Source: JAGOTP01 sp964600845 (GTDB taxonomy: Bacteria; Patescibacteriota; Patescibacteriia; 2-12-FULL-60-25). Taken from it: a stretch of 64,000 nucleotides of DNA. Under the pieces are notes generated by a model. It was not told the origin of the DNA. It did not search any database and was given only the letters and a program-made list of their open reading frames with translations. A program made the translations under genes and the position numbers. How positions within the stretch are numbered: position 1 is the first letter of the stretch; every line of letters starts with the position of its first letter. Location of the stretch: positions 10,048 through 74,047 of the forward strand of contig CAZRJW010000002.1 of assembly GCA_964600845.1 (NCBI GenBank), read 5' to 3'. This document shows positions 1 to 8,305 of the stretch, one piece after another.

Positions 1-457
1 CATCCGTCAGCTGTGGGAAGGGGAGTTTGAGAAAAACGCGTCCAAGGACACGTCGGATATTGGTATCAATCGGGAGGGTTCGCTGCTGTAGTGAAAATGC
101 AGCGAGGGCGGCAGCCGTATAGGGTCCAATCCCTTTTAACTCGAGCCACTCCGCTTCGCTCTTTGGTTCTCCGTGTTGGACAACGTGTTGGGCGATCGAA
201 CGCAGCATGAGGCCACGTCGGTTGTAGCCCAAACCGGACCAGGCTCGAATAACCTCATCTGTTTTCGCAGTCGCAAGCACTTCCCAGTCTGGGAATTGCT
301 TGAGCCAGCGATCGTAATACTCGATTACGCGCGAGACCTGTGTCTGCTGCAGCATGACTTCACTCACCAAAATCGAATAGGCCTCGCGCGTGTGGCGCCA
401 GGGCAGATCGCGGCCTTCTTTTTTGTACCAAGCGAGCAGTTTTTGAGCGGGGGTCAT
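1..457 (-). CDS. mutY: A/G-specific adenine glycosylase MutY (3' part outside window)
   Basis: Base-excision repair glycosylase that removes adenine mispaired with 8-oxoguanine. The minus-strand frame from ATG 457 runs off the window after 152 codons, so the FeS-cluster and NUDIX-like C-terminal parts are not visible. Seen: the MutY signature LPWR near residue 18, SEVMLQQTQV with the catalytic Glu near residue 34, WSGLGYNRRG, the helix-hairpin-helix LKGIGPYTAAALAAF and the IDTNIRRVLGR segment carrying the catalytic Asp. The start ATG overlaps the stop of the upstream gene by one base (TAATG), suggesting translational coupling. Endonuclease III (Nth) is the main alternative, but the QQTQV and IDTN motifs favour MutY. 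Confidence 0.9.
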   Translation of the reverse strand, partial: MTPAQKLLAWYKKEGRDLPWRHTREAYSILVSEVMLQQTQVSRVIEYYDRWLKQFPDWEVLATAKTDEVIRAWSGLGYNRRGLMLRSIAQHVVQHGEPKSEAEWLELKGIGPYTAAALAAFSLQQRTLPIDTNIRRVLGRVFLKLPFPQLTD

Positions 458-1152
458 TACTCAGCAGCAAACAACAAGGTCGAGAGACTGTCTAGGATCC
501 GTTCTTGGGTCATCGTGCCAGTGACTTTGCTCCAGATAAGATGGGTTGGAACACCGCGACGTTGGGTCTGAAGGACGAAGACGGTTGAGCTATCCGTAGA
601 AACGCCACGCGTTCCGGTGATCAGCGTTTGGTTCAGTCGGTAAAAGACCGTTTCGGTATTGGTTAAAAAGCGCGTGAGCTCTTCTGCGCGTGTTTTGTCG
701 TAACGCGAGATGGAGAGCCAGGCGGTTGGATATCTGTCAGATGAGGTGATCGTCGACTGAATGAGCGTGTCACTGCTCGTGCTGGCGGTAAAGGCAGGAG
801 TTCGAACAGAGATCCCAAGCGCGAAGGCGATCGTTTGGGGCCAGCGCTTAGACTGTGCCGAGCTTACGAGAGGAAGAGCTCGTTCGAGGGCCGCCTGTTC
901 TTGGGTAACAGCATTCAAGAGTTCGCGTGTCGCGGAGGCGTTGCGGACAGCGGCGGCGACCGTCTTGTTCGCTTCTTGAATCAGTCGTTCGTGCTCCTGT
1001 TGAAGTTGAGAAACACGCGTCTCTTCTGATTGAAGTTTTTGTTCTAATCCATCTCGTTCTTCTTTGGCATTCAATAAGACGCTACCGATCCCAAGACTGG
1101 CAGCCAGTGCACCGAGCAGAATCCAGACCAAGATCGCAAATGAGCGGCGCAT
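457..1152 (-). CDS. Membrane-anchored coiled-coil protein, unknown function
   Basis: 231 residues. An N-terminal membrane segment (about residues 5-27, FAILVWILLGALAASLGIG) is followed by a Glu/Gln/Lys-rich heptad-like stretch (about 30-95) that should form a coiled coil, then a mixed alpha/beta domain with many Thr/Ser. No family motif recognised. It sits directly upstream of mutY with a one-base overlap and downstream of the NUDIX gene, so the three probably share a transcript. The topology (short cytoplasmic N-terminus, single helix, extracytoplasmic coiled coil) resembles FtsL/DivIC-like or envelope spacer proteins, but nothing in the sequence proves such a role. Confidence 0.7.
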   Translation of the reverse strand: MRRSFAILVWILLGALAASLGIGSVLLNAKEERDGLEQKLQSEETRVSQLQQEHERLIQEANKTVAAAVRNASATRELLNAVTQEQAALERALPLVSSAQSKRWPQTIAFALGISVRTPAFTASTSSDTLIQSTITSSDRYPTAWLSISRYDKTRAEELTRFLTNTETVFYRLNQTLITGTRGVSTDSSTVFVLQTQRRGVPTHLIWSKVTGTMTQERILDSLSTLLFAAE

Positions 1153-1204
1153 ACCCGGAAGAGTTTACTCCCCGAATGAGAAAAGCGGTAGCGTGTCGCT
1201 GGGG

Positions 1205-1777
1205 TTAGAGGTCGGACAAGAAGGCTCGAAGACGTTCTTTTGAAGCTGGATCATACTGCAGGCGAAGCAATGCGAGCGAGACCTCTGCGCGTCGTAGATT
1301 TTTTGTGAGACAAAGCTGCACGGCTTCCTCGAGGGAAAGAGGGAGAAGGCTGATCTCTTCCGTTGGGTCGTGGGTCTCGGAAGGGGTGGATGCGAGTGTC
1401 AGACCCTTGGCAAGATAGATCGACTGACGAAAACGAATCAGTCCGCCGTACTCGACAGTCTCCCAGGGGAGAAGCGTTGTCGCTTCGTAGCCTGTTTCTT
1501 CGCGTAGCTCACGTCGAGCGGCTGCCTCGTGATCTTCGCCCGGATCGACTCGTCCGCCCGGCGCATCGATAAACGTGTCTGTTCGACCAAGTTGTTTTTC
1601 TTGAGTCAGGAGAACCGTTTTTGCATCAAGGAAACCGATGACAGCGACGGTATCGGGACGAACGCAGCGCTCAAAGGTGACGGTTTCACCGGTAGAGAGA
1701 GGCTGTTCCCATTGGTAGATCGTGAGGAGCGGACCTTGATAGCGTGGAGGAAGTTCGTTCAGAGAAAGGGGGTTCAT
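1205..1777 (-). CDS. NUDIX hydrolase
   Basis: Hydrolyses a nucleoside diphosphate linked to another moiety; ADP-ribose or related nucleotide sugars would fit, since the length (about 190 residues) and layout resemble ADP-ribose pyrophosphatases. A perfect NUDIX box (G x5 E x7 REUxEExGU) is visible, ending in RRELREETGY. The frame is open to an ATG at 1825, but the ATG at 1777 is preferred: it follows a GAGGGA sequence and a TATACT -10 box at 1799-1794, while 1825 would lie upstream of that promoter. The gene is divergent from the exported protein at 1826. Confidence 0.88.
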   Translation of the reverse strand: MNPLSLNELPPRYQGPLLTIYQWEQPLSTGETVTFERCVRPDTVAVIGFLDAKTVLLTQEKQLGRTDTFIDAPGGRVDPGEDHEAAARRELREETGYEATTLLPWETVEYGGLIRFRQSIYLAKGLTLASTPSETHDPTEEISLLPLSLEEAVQLCLTKNLRRAEVSLALLRLQYDPASKERLRAFLSDL

Positions 1778-1793
1778 AGGAAACGCGTCCCTC

Positions 1794-1816
1794 AGTATAC
1801 GTCTGTTTGGTATACT
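1794..1816. promoter_or_regulatory. Divergent promoter pair between NUDIX gene and exported protein
   Basis: On the plus strand an extended -10 (TGG TATACT, 1808-1816) lies 9 bases before the ATG at 1826, so that transcript would be leaderless or nearly so. On the minus strand a TATACT box at 1799-1794 serves the NUDIX gene. Neither has a good -35 element. The GTATAC palindromes make the two boxes near mirror images. Confidence 0.5.
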
Positions 1817-1825
1817 CCTGTCCAT

Positions 1826-2761
1826 ATGCTTTTGCTCCTCTCTGTCATCCTTCTTACTCTTTCAACGCTTGTTGTTGGTATGCCACCTATGACAGACTCG
1901 CAGCTTCCTTCAGAATCGTATGCGCTGTCAGAGCCTGTAACGGCAGGTGATGATGCATTATCTCAAGCGATGATCTCAACGCCCACTCAACAAATACTCG
2001 AACCGCTTCCTATTACGCGAGAGGCCTACGAAGCAGCATTGAACCAGCCAGCCGCGACCTATCTCGGAGAAGGAGCGAGCACCACGTCTCAGGGGGTCGC
2101 GATTCATTGGGAAAAGTATGATGACTTCTTTCCTTACATCGTCTTGGGAATCGCTCTGCCTGAGCTCCCGGGTCTTGATCGTTTAAGGCAGGAGGGGGCG
2201 TTTGATCGTCGAGCCTATCTCACGGTTTCGCGTGTGTTGGATCGGGCTGGTAAAGATGTCTATGACGGAGAAAGCTCCTTTGAAAAAGCTCCATTTAACG
2301 GAATTAATCTCCAATCGATTGAAGAGCTCCCGGGCTATCTTGAAGGCTCTCGCGAGATCCATGTGATCGATGACGTCAAAGAGGCGGATATTCGTTCGGT
2401 GGAAGGGGCGATTGTTCTTGAGCTGCCAGTGAATATTCAAGCGCTTGAGTTTGCTCCAACGGAGCTCGGCAACGAGGAAAAGAAAACGGTTGGCGGAGCG
2501 GCTTCGCTGACGTCCATCGATGAGACGAGTTATGCGTTTGACTACATGGGAAAAGGAAAGAACTTCATTAAGTTCATTGGATATGACGCAGAAGGAAAGA
2601 CCGTCCCAGTCATTATGCAAACAGCGGAGGTGGAGGACTCAACGGAAGTACCAACAAGAATAGATGTAGGCTTTGAGACACCCGTAGCAAAGATTAAGCT
2701 CTTCATTGCGGACGAGGTGTTTATCAAAACAGTTCCATTTACGTTGAGAACGGGGAGATAG
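1826..2761 (+). CDS. Exported protein of unknown function
   Basis: 311 residues from the ATG at 1826. The open frame extends further upstream, but that part lies antisense to the NUDIX gene and the extended -10 sits just before 1826. The N-terminus is a hydrophobic signal peptide (MLLLLSVILLTLSTLVVGM), followed by a Ser/Thr/Pro-containing linker to about residue 80 and a predicted beta-rich domain with no cysteine or obvious catalytic motif. The protein is probably secreted or anchored by its uncleaved signal segment. A strong bidirectional terminator follows. No family was recognised. Confidence 0.75.
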   Translation: MLLLLSVILLTLSTLVVGMPPMTDSQLPSESYALSEPVTAGDDALSQAMISTPTQQILEPLPITREAYEAALNQPAATYLGEGASTTSQGVAIHWEKYDDFFPYIVLGIALPELPGLDRLRQEGAFDRRAYLTVSRVLDRAGKDVYDGESSFEKAPFNGINLQSIEELPGYLEGSREIHVIDDVKEADIRSVEGAIVLELPVNIQALEFAPTELGNEEKKTVGGAASLTSIDETSYAFDYMGKGKNFIKFIGYDAEGKTVPVIMQTAEVEDSTEVPTRIDVGFETPVAKIKLFIADEVFIKTVPFTLRTGR

Positions 2762-2790
2762 ATGTGCGGAGGTCAGAGTGATTAAATAAA

Positions 2791-2816
2791 ACACACCCCT
2801 CGTTTGAGGGGTGTGT
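2791..2816. terminator. Bidirectional intrinsic terminator
   Basis: An 11-bp perfect stem (ACACACCCCTC / GAGGGGTGTGT) with a 4-base loop, flanked by A-rich sequence on the left and T-rich sequence on the right. It separates two convergent genes and can serve both. Confidence 0.85.
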
Positions 2817-2831
2817 TTGTAAGGCTCTGGT

Positions 2832-3407
2832 CTACTGCTGTGTCGAGCTCGCGGTCGCCATCAACCCTTTATCCTGATCGATACCCGTCGTATTCTTTAC
2901 CTCACTCTCAGGAGAGAAATCATTGAAGGTGAGAACGGTTTGGCCTTCTTTGTAGTTGGTGAAGAATGAATCTGGGAGGTCATCCACTTTGGTACTCCAA
3001 TCTTTCCCGTAGAGTTGTTCCGCCACTTCTTCTGTTTTGATCCAGCGAAGCACGCCACCACGAGTGATCGCATAGACTTTTGGATCCGTATCTACCTTGA
3101 TTAAGCGCACGCCAGGCTTATAGGTGACATTCCCCCCAAGCGGGGTTTTGATGAGCTCCGCATCCGCAATCTGTTTCACATAGGTAAATGTATCGAACCA
3201 AGAAAGGTAGGTTTTATCATTCGGAAAGACGTAGCGTTTTCCATCAGGTCCAAGATAGTAAACGGTGGTCCAGGAAGTGCCTTTGATGAGGCGCCCGTTT
3301 GTAGGGTCGGCTGGTTTGGTGGGGGATGGGGCGGGTGAATCTTTCGAACAGCCAGCGCCAGCGAGGGCGAGAAAGAAAATACTCGAGATGAGAAGGAGTT
3401 TTTTCAT
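2832..3407 (-). CDS. Lipoprotein with two WxxG-type repeat modules
   Basis: 191 residues. Lipoprotein signal peptide with lipobox LAGAGC, so the mature N-terminal Cys is near residue 20. After a Pro-rich linker come two related segments: LIKGTSWTTVYYLGPDGKRY (about 40-60) followed by YVFPNDKTYLSWF, and LIKVDTDPKVYAITRGGVLRWI (from about 100). Each pairs a short beta motif with an aromatic-rich helix. Such modules are frequent at the ends of secreted Patescibacteria proteins; here they stand alone. They probably mediate an envelope or surface interaction, but no enzymatic motif is visible. Confidence 0.75.
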   Translation of the reverse strand: MKKLLLISSIFFLALAGAGCSKDSPAPSPTKPADPTNGRLIKGTSWTTVYYLGPDGKRYVFPNDKTYLSWFDTFTYVKQIADAELIKTPLGGNVTYKPGVRLIKVDTDPKVYAITRGGVLRWIKTEEVAEQLYGKDWSTKVDDLPDSFFTNYKEGQTVLTFNDFSPESEVKNTTGIDQDKGLMATASSTQQ

Positions 3408-3464
3408 AGTAATCTTAGTCTACTACGGTTGGAGGAACAAAAGTATCATTTGTAAGGCTTCTGA

Positions 3465-3493
3465 TTGACAAAATGCCTATTTTATAGTATAGT
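3465..3493 (+). promoter_or_regulatory. Consensus sigma-70-type promoter of the GC-rich lipoprotein gene
   Basis: TTGACA (3465-3470), 17-base spacer, TATAGT (3488-3493). Transcription from about 3500 would give an untranslated leader of roughly 140 bases before the ATG at 3642, unusually long for this window. The rest of 3408-3641 holds no gene. Confidence 0.8.
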
Positions 3494-3641
3494 TCTCCGT
3501 TAATTTACAATGCGAGATCGTACCAAAGTAGGCTAGAACACCGCCTTAATTCGTGGATAGAGCTTCAAGGAAGTGGCGCTTGAGGTCCTGTCCGCGATTC
3601 GCGGCTGGAGAGTCAATAGTGCATGAAGGAGGTCGACGACG

Positions 3642-4709
3642 ATGAGAAGCAAGAAGATTGGTTTGGGTCTCGGTGCGGTGCTGACGACGATCATGGGCTG
3701 TGCCCAGATCGAGATCGGTCCGCAGACGCGACTCCGGAGGGTCGAGGACACCGGCACGACGCTGCCGCCCTCGGCCAACAACACCTCGCCCCCCGTGGAC
3801 GAGCCCGACACCGGTACGCTCGTCTCCGACGACGTGCCCTACGTCGAACCGGCGGAGGACGGTGGCTCGATGGAGCTGCCGGTCGACGCGGGTGACCCCA
3901 TCGAGCCGGAGGACGTCCCGACCCCGGTCGAGCCCGACGCCGGTCCGATGCTCCCGCCCGGGGAGCTGACGGCTTCGCGCTTCGACCTCACCCTCAGCCC
4001 CGGACGCATCATCGGCGGGACGTACCAGGACCTCCTGGGGCTCGTCTTCCGTTCGACCGGTGCGCCGGTCGCGCTGAAGATGTTCCGTATCGGGTTCACG
4101 ATCGGCGGCGCCATGAACGGCGACCCGATTCCGAACTGGACGCTCAGCGACCTCGCCTTGCGCGGGACCGCGAACATCCCCGGGCTCCGGATGTCCATTC
4201 GCAGCGAGCGGATCCTGCCGAGCATGGGGTTCGAGGGTGGGTACACCAACACGGTGGTCACCTTCGTCTACGACCGCGAGCTCATCGTCACCCGGGACGG
4301 CGTGACGGCGACCTTCGGCGGCCGCTCCACGGGTGATCTCCGCCTCGGCGACCGCCTCTACACCAGCTTCGTCTTCGGTGAGGGGCGATACACCTACGCG
4401 GGTAGCTCGGAGGGCGCACTCCTCCCGGGCAACTACCTGTTCCCGAGCTACAGCGAGGTCACGGCGGACGGGCCCCACCTGTTCTACGGTACTGGCCGCT
4501 GCGACACCATCGTGCCGGCGGCCTACCACATGCCGGGCAACGCCACGCGCGGCATCATCCTGTGGTCGCCGCGCCTGCCGGGCCACAATGAGCTCGATTG
4601 CAGCAACGGCGGATCTGCCGACTGGCACAACGTGCTGGCTGCGCAGTACGACGGCCACGGCGGCGGCCCCATCAACTCGTACAGCACGGAGTACACCGCC
4701 GTCCCCTGA
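3642..4709 (+). CDS. GC-rich orphan lipoprotein
   Basis: 355 residues. Signal peptide with lipobox IMGC (Cys near residue 20), then a Pro/Asp/Glu-rich linker to about residue 105 containing repeated PVEPDAG-like elements, then a beta-rich domain of about 240 residues with several Cys near the C-terminus. The AAGGAGG SD at 3626-3632 is strong. Codon use is strikingly C/G-ending and the stop is TGA, unlike the neighbouring genes, which mostly lack an SD and use TAA. The Asp/Pro linker and composition are reminiscent of myxobacterial lipoproteins; this is an impression, not an identification. It is a stand-alone transcription unit and a likely recent acquisition. Confidence 0.75.
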   Translation: MRSKKIGLGLGAVLTTIMGCAQIEIGPQTRLRRVEDTGTTLPPSANNTSPPVDEPDTGTLVSDDVPYVEPAEDGGSMELPVDAGDPIEPEDVPTPVEPDAGPMLPPGELTASRFDLTLSPGRIIGGTYQDLLGLVFRSTGAPVALKMFRIGFTIGGAMNGDPIPNWTLSDLALRGTANIPGLRMSIRSERILPSMGFEGGYTNTVVTFVYDRELIVTRDGVTATFGGRSTGDLRLGDRLYTSFVFGEGRYTYAGSSEGALLPGNYLFPSYSEVTADGPHLFYGTGRCDTIVPAAYHMPGNATRGIILWSPRLPGHNELDCSNGGSADWHNVLAAQYDGHGGGPINSYSTEYTAVP

Positions 4710-4726
4710 ACCTTCCCACCCCGCTT

Positions 4727-4790
4727 GGTCCTGAGCTAACAGGACCGTCAGAGCAGCGCTCACCCGCTGCGGCTCCCCGGATGCCCTGAC
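4727..4790 (+). other. GC-rich 3' hairpins behind the lipoprotein gene
   Basis: Two adjoining stems: GGTCCTG/CAGGACC (4727-4746, 6-base loop), and GTCAG/CTGAC (4747-4790) enclosing GCAGC/GCTGC. No T-run follows, so this looks more like an mRNA 3'-end structure than a terminator. Comparable structures follow the other three GC-rich genes. Confidence 0.5.
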
Positions 4791-4838
4791 CATCCACTCC
4801 CTCCTTTGTCATTCTCTCTGAGGATGAAAGAGGTCGCA

Positions 4839-4872
4839 CAAACACCGAGCTGAGCTCGGTGTTTGTGTTTTT
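4839..4872 (+). terminator. Intrinsic terminator of the GC-rich lipoprotein unit
   Basis: A 12-bp perfect stem (CAAACACCGAGC / GCTCGGTGTTTG) with loop TGA, followed by TGTTTTT. The core CGAGCTGAGCTCG recurs at 5226-5238 next to tRNA-Gly. Confidence 0.88.
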
Positions 4873-4875
4873 AGG

Positions 4876-5161
4876 AGAATGGGGTTTTAAGGAGCGCTCA
4901 AGAAACAACTCTCACCGCGCCCCGCGGACAGCAACACACTGCGTGCTGATCCCAGGGGTGCGTTGTTGTATTCAGGGGAATGTCTCACCAGTTTTTGAGG
5001 TTTTTATTGAGTACAATAGGCTATACTCCAGCATATGATTGATGGAAGAGCGCGTATAAGTAGCGAGGCGAACTCGTGGGCCGCTCCCTCTTGTAGGAGA
5101 AAGAGAGTAAAAGATATTGAGATAATATTTTAATACACATATTAGTTGTATTCTCTTTTCA
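4876..5161. other. Gene-free stretch with possible small RNA
   Basis: No convincing reading frame. An imperfect 12-bp stem (ACAGCAACACAC with GTGCGTTGTTGT) lies at about 4929-4965. A TATACT box at 5022-5027 is followed by a segment with several possible stems (for example AGAGCG...CGCTC at about 5045-5090), and the region ends at the strong hairpin 5162-5207. This could be a small RNA of about 175 bases on the plus strand, but no known RNA family motif was recognised. Confidence 0.25.
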
Positions 5162-5207
5162 GTACAAATAAAAACACCTCTCTTACGAGAAGTGTTTTTG
5201 TTTGTAC
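5162..5207. terminator. Strong bidirectional terminator next to tRNA-Gly
   Basis: Two 21-base arms (5162-5182 and 5187-5207) pair with only two imperfect positions around loop TTAC, with runs of A on one side and T on the other. On the minus strand it lies just downstream of tRNA-Gly and ends in TTTTTATTTG. Confidence 0.8.
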
Positions 5208-5239
5208 CAATCTCAGCTTGTATATCGAGCTGAGCTCGA

Positions 5240-5314
5240 TGGAGCGGGTAGGGGGAGTCGAACCCCCATCTCGTCCTTGGCAAGGACGCATAATAGCCGC
5301 TATACGATACCCGC
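5240..5314 (-). tRNA. tRNA-Gly (anticodon GCC)
   Basis: Full cloverleaf on the minus strand: acceptor GCGGGTA/TACCCGC, anticodon arm CGTCC-TTGCCAA-GGACG, T arm GGGGG-TTCGACT-CCCCC, discriminator T. The CCA end is encoded, unlike in the two tRNA-Pro genes. It is preceded by a short GGGCGC hairpin and followed by the hairpin ATCGAGC-TGA-GCTCGAT and a terminator. Confidence 0.96.
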
Positions 5315-5315
5315 T

Positions 5316-5336
5316 TGGGCGCTATTTACGCGCCCA
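5316..5336 (-). other. Short GC hairpin between lamin-tail gene and tRNA-Gly
   Basis: A 7-bp stem TGGGCGC/GCGCCCA with a 7-base loop, between the stop of the large surface-protein gene and the 5' end of the tRNA. It may end the upstream transcript or mark a processing point; there is no clear T-run. Confidence 0.35.
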
Positions 5337-5373
5337 GGATAGTACCAGGGGTAAAGCCGGCTTGCAAGGCCGT

Positions 5374-7908
5374 TTAGGTGGTACTTGGAATAGGTTGTTT
5401 CGGAAGGAGCTGGGTGGCTTTTCGTTTTTCGAGCCAGCGACGGATGCCTTCGACGGCGCCAATGCTTCCGAGGGCAATGCCGATGGCGTTCCAGGGGAGG
5501 TTGGTGCTGCTTGGGCTGGTGGCGGCTGTCTTGGTGGTTGGCTCTGGATGACGAAGGATCACAATGTCAGCCGCTTTCGAGGGTTGGATTTTCCAGACGC
5601 CACTTCGCCCATCAAAGATGCCGCTGACTTCGATTGTATCGCCTGTTTTTACGCGTTGCGCGCGATAGCCAAGGATGGCTTTGATCGGGATCGTTACTTC
5701 TCCAATCTGTGCCTCAAGCGTGATGGCGGAAGCGCGACTGTCGGTAACGAGGCCTTCGAGTTTGGTGAAGCTCCATTGATCTTCGATGCCGGGAGCGGTC
5801 CATTCAACGAGGCGTGGACTTGAAGTTGTGGTGAGCGCTACCGATTTCCAGGTATCGCCTGCTTCCATCTGAAGTTGGACCCCTTCATCATTCGCAAACA
5901 GGAGTCCGGTGATTTCAATTGTTTCGCCGAGTTGAGGACTGGGTTGAGCGGTTGTGGCTTTGACAAGCAGGCCGCGTCCATCTGGGGCGAGGAGTACGAA
6001 GCGCTGCTTTCCAAAGACGCCAACCGTTGATCCGACCAAGCCTTGAAGCCGTACGCGAACACGTGGCGTGAGCTGTTCGGCAGGGATCTGTTCGAAGTGA
6101 GTCACAGAAGAGGGGAGAACAAGAGATTTCTTAGTGGATGTTGCGGGAGCTTTTTTAGCTGTGGGTTTGGCTGTGGCCCTTTTCTTCGCAGGCGTTTTCT
6201 TGGGGACTGCAGTCTTCTTTTCGGTGGTATTACTGGATGAATCGGTGGAGCTCTTCGCAGCCGTTCCGAGAGTCTTAACTTCGCCTGTACTCTTCGGTGC
6301 AGTAGACGGGGGTGCAGATTGCTTAGCTGAAGCGACAGACTTGGGTTGAGTACCCGTCTTCGCTGTGACGGTCTTTGGAACGGGGGTTGCTTTCACCGCT
6401 GGTGTGGCTACGGTAGCCGCTTCAAACACGTTTGGAGCGTTCTTAGTGGGACGACGAGTGAGCTTCCAGGTGGATGAGAGATCATCTCTCATCCAAGAAG
6501 TGCCTTTCAAGCTCGCTCCATAGCGTACTTCTTGCGCAATTGTTCCGTCGGCACGTCTTAATCGAACAAGCGCGCCAGCATTTTTCAGTTTCGCGGTTTT
6601 CCAAGCGGGAAGGAGATACGCTCCTTGAGGATTCAGGGCTTGGATCGTTGGAGCCGTCAACGAGAAGATGAGTTTTCCATCGGCTTCTAATTTCCAATCA
6701 ATATAGCGGAGGGGGCTCGCGTTCTCTGGGAGTCTGAGCTCGATCCACTCTTCTTCGCCGGGAGCAGGGGCAGCCATGATTTCCGTGATAACCAGATCGA
6801 AGGCGGCGGAATCGAGAGGAGTTAAAACAGGAGCAGAACTTGGTGGAGCACTGGGGGGTATTACAGCAGGAGAAGGTACGGCTACGGAGGAGATTGTAGA
6901 CGTAACGTGTTCAATGGTGCTGGTTACAGGGGGAGTTGAAGTTGGGGTGATGACGAGTGTGGAAGTCCCCGACTCGAACGGGAGGATCTCGTCCGTACTT
7001 GTGACAGAAATGATTTCGGGAAGCTCGGGAGTTTCTTGTATCTCTGGTAGAGCTGATGTGCTCGTTGGGAGAGGAGCGGGTTCATAGGGGGAAGGTGCGG
7101 GTAAGTCAGATTGTTCTTCGATCAGGTCGGCAGGAGTCACTCCGTAGAGCAACTCCTCCTCCGGGTCTAAGAGAGGTGGCTCGGGCGCAGGCACGGGCTC
7201 TTCGGTGGGAAGGGTGCGTACTTCTTCCACCTCTTCGGGCAAGGGAATAGATTCGGTGACGATAGGAGTGGTGCTGGTGGTTGCGGGAAGAGCGTTTTCA
7301 GCCCCTGGCTTTGGTATCGGCGTGCATTCATCACAGACGCCGGGAGTGCCAAGATCAGGAGCGCTCGGGTTGAAAACGCTTGTAGCCGACTTCCAAATCC
7401 ATCCAGTCGTTGAAGCGGTTCTGATCATGCTCGTATTGAGTGGAGTGGAAGCGCCAGCCGGAGGCTTTGTTCCCGTTCCCGCGCTATCTCTGAGCGCACC
7501 GGTTTGATCACGCAGCTCAATCAAGAGGCGATCATTTGTAAGCGATAAGGTGCTGGTTGAAAGAGCGATGGTTTGGGTTGTGAGCAGCGTCTTATCCGAT
7601 GTGTTCGTGTAGTTCGCGATGAGGAGCGTTTGTTGTGGAGCGATGCTGTCTGTCTGGGTGAAGAAGATAGGTGTATCGCTGACACCAGTGAGTGACCAGC
7701 CCGCAAGAGAGACGGGCTCGGTGCTAATGTTCCATAATTCGAGCCATTCATCTGCGGTCGAGCGGGAAGACCCAGACCACTGGATTTCACCGATGAGAAT
7801 CTGAGTGGATGGTTCAAAGGCCAAGGTGGCTTGAAGCGGAGTGAATAAGGTACACCAAACCAACAGAGACGAGAGCAGAGCTCGTCCCCTTGAGCTGGGG
7901 CGGGGCAT
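5374..7908 (-). CDS. Large exported lamin-tail-domain protein with OB-fold region
   Basis: 844 residues. An N-terminal signal segment (ALLSSLLVWCTLFTPLQATLAF) is followed by a first lamin-tail domain (about 35-180; WLELWN, LAGWSLTG and LLIANY are typical), a Pro/Thr/Ser/Glu-rich linker (about 200-365), a second lamin-tail-like domain (about 370-490; ITEIMAAPAPGEEEWIELR), a Lys/Ala/Thr-rich linker (about 500-600), two OB-fold-like segments (about 610-790; VRLQGLVGSTVG and VKTGDTIEVSGIF) and a C-terminal membrane helix with a basic tail (WNAIGIALGSIGAVEGI). The set suggests an extracellular surface protein, perhaps DNA-binding or involved in DNA uptake. The OB and lamin-tail assignments rest on motif reading only. 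Confidence 0.8.
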   Translation of the reverse strand: MPRPSSRGRALLSSLLVWCTLFTPLQATLAFEPSTQILIGEIQWSGSSRSTADEWLELWNISTEPVSLAGWSLTGVSDTPIFFTQTDSIAPQQTLLIANYTNTSDKTLLTTQTIALSTSTLSLTNDRLLIELRDQTGALRDSAGTGTKPPAGASTPLNTSMIRTASTTGWIWKSATSVFNPSAPDLGTPGVCDECTPIPKPGAENALPATTSTTPIVTESIPLPEEVEEVRTLPTEEPVPAPEPPLLDPEEELLYGVTPADLIEEQSDLPAPSPYEPAPLPTSTSALPEIQETPELPEIISVTSTDEILPFESGTSTLVITPTSTPPVTSTIEHVTSTISSVAVPSPAVIPPSAPPSSAPVLTPLDSAAFDLVITEIMAAPAPGEEEWIELRLPENASPLRYIDWKLEADGKLIFSLTAPTIQALNPQGAYLLPAWKTAKLKNAGALVRLRRADGTIAQEVRYGASLKGTSWMRDDLSSTWKLTRRPTKNAPNVFEAATVATPAVKATPVPKTVTAKTGTQPKSVASAKQSAPPSTAPKSTGEVKTLGTAAKSSTDSSSNTTEKKTAVPKKTPAKKRATAKPTAKKAPATSTKKSLVLPSSVTHFEQIPAEQLTPRVRVRLQGLVGSTVGVFGKQRFVLLAPDGRGLLVKATTAQPSPQLGETIEITGLLFANDEGVQLQMEAGDTWKSVALTTTSSPRLVEWTAPGIEDQWSFTKLEGLVTDSRASAITLEAQIGEVTIPIKAILGYRAQRVKTGDTIEVSGIFDGRSGVWKIQPSKAADIVILRHPEPTTKTAATSPSSTNLPWNAIGIALGSIGAVEGIRRWLEKRKATQLLPKQPIPSTT

Positions 7909-8268
7909 GTTGTGAGGCGACTGATCCGCCGACGGATCGGGTGAAGCGTCGTTGTTCTCAGGCCTTCTTCTCCATCATGTCATGGGTTTTTTCTTGCATG
8001 TGGAAAGGCTGTTTACGAGCAGAAAATAGATGTACGGAGGAACGAGTCTGTTTAGGTAAGACGAGAATGACTTCGTTAAAACTTCTGAGCGAGAAGAGCT
8101 ATCTCCAGGTTTTATCTTTGTTAGGTGTTAATCAAACGAATTACAAAACAATTTTGACGTTCCGTGTCTTGACGTAGGGGAGTTGAAGCTCGTTTTCGTA
8201 GAGGCGTTGTCCCCAGTTGAACAGTCTCTCTGTGGATAAGAAGAGGAAGTAGAGGAATAGTAGGCATC
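7909..8268. other. Intergenic stretch without a recognisable gene
   Basis: About 360 bases between the divergent lamin-tail gene and lexA. No frame with a plausible start or composition was found; the lexA promoter and operator begin at its right end. A few T-rich and purine-rich runs but no strong hairpin. Confidence 0.5.
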
Positions 8269-8303
8269 TTGACGGTGTTCTGTTTCTGTTCTACTTTTGT
8301 TCT
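8269..8303 (+). promoter_or_regulatory. lexA promoter with three direct operator repeats
   Basis: TTGACG (8269-8274), 17-base spacer, TACTTT (8292-8297). Overlapping it are three identical TGTTCT hexamers at 8276-8281, 8287-8292 and 8298-8303, exactly 11 bases apart, so on the same face of the helix. LexA presumably represses its own gene here. The start codon lies 3 bases past the last repeat, so the mRNA is nearly leaderless. Confidence 0.7.
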
Positions 8304-8305
8304 AT

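Noticed and set aside
1529..1825. Upstream extension of the exported protein frame
   Set aside because: Lies antisense to the NUDIX gene and before the extended -10; the signal peptide starts at 1826.
3546..4793. Long minus-strand frame of 415 codons opposite the GC-rich lipoprotein gene
   Set aside because: Arg/Ala/Val-rich translation typical of the antisense of GC-rich coding DNA; no start signals, and the plus-strand gene has an SD, lipobox and promoter.
4972..5283. Minus-strand frame of 103 codons
   Set aside because: It crosses tRNA-Gly and a strong terminator; composition not protein-like.
5146..5823. Plus-strand frame of 225 codons over tRNA-Gly and the lamin-tail gene
   Set aside because: It runs through the tRNA and is antisense to a well-supported gene.
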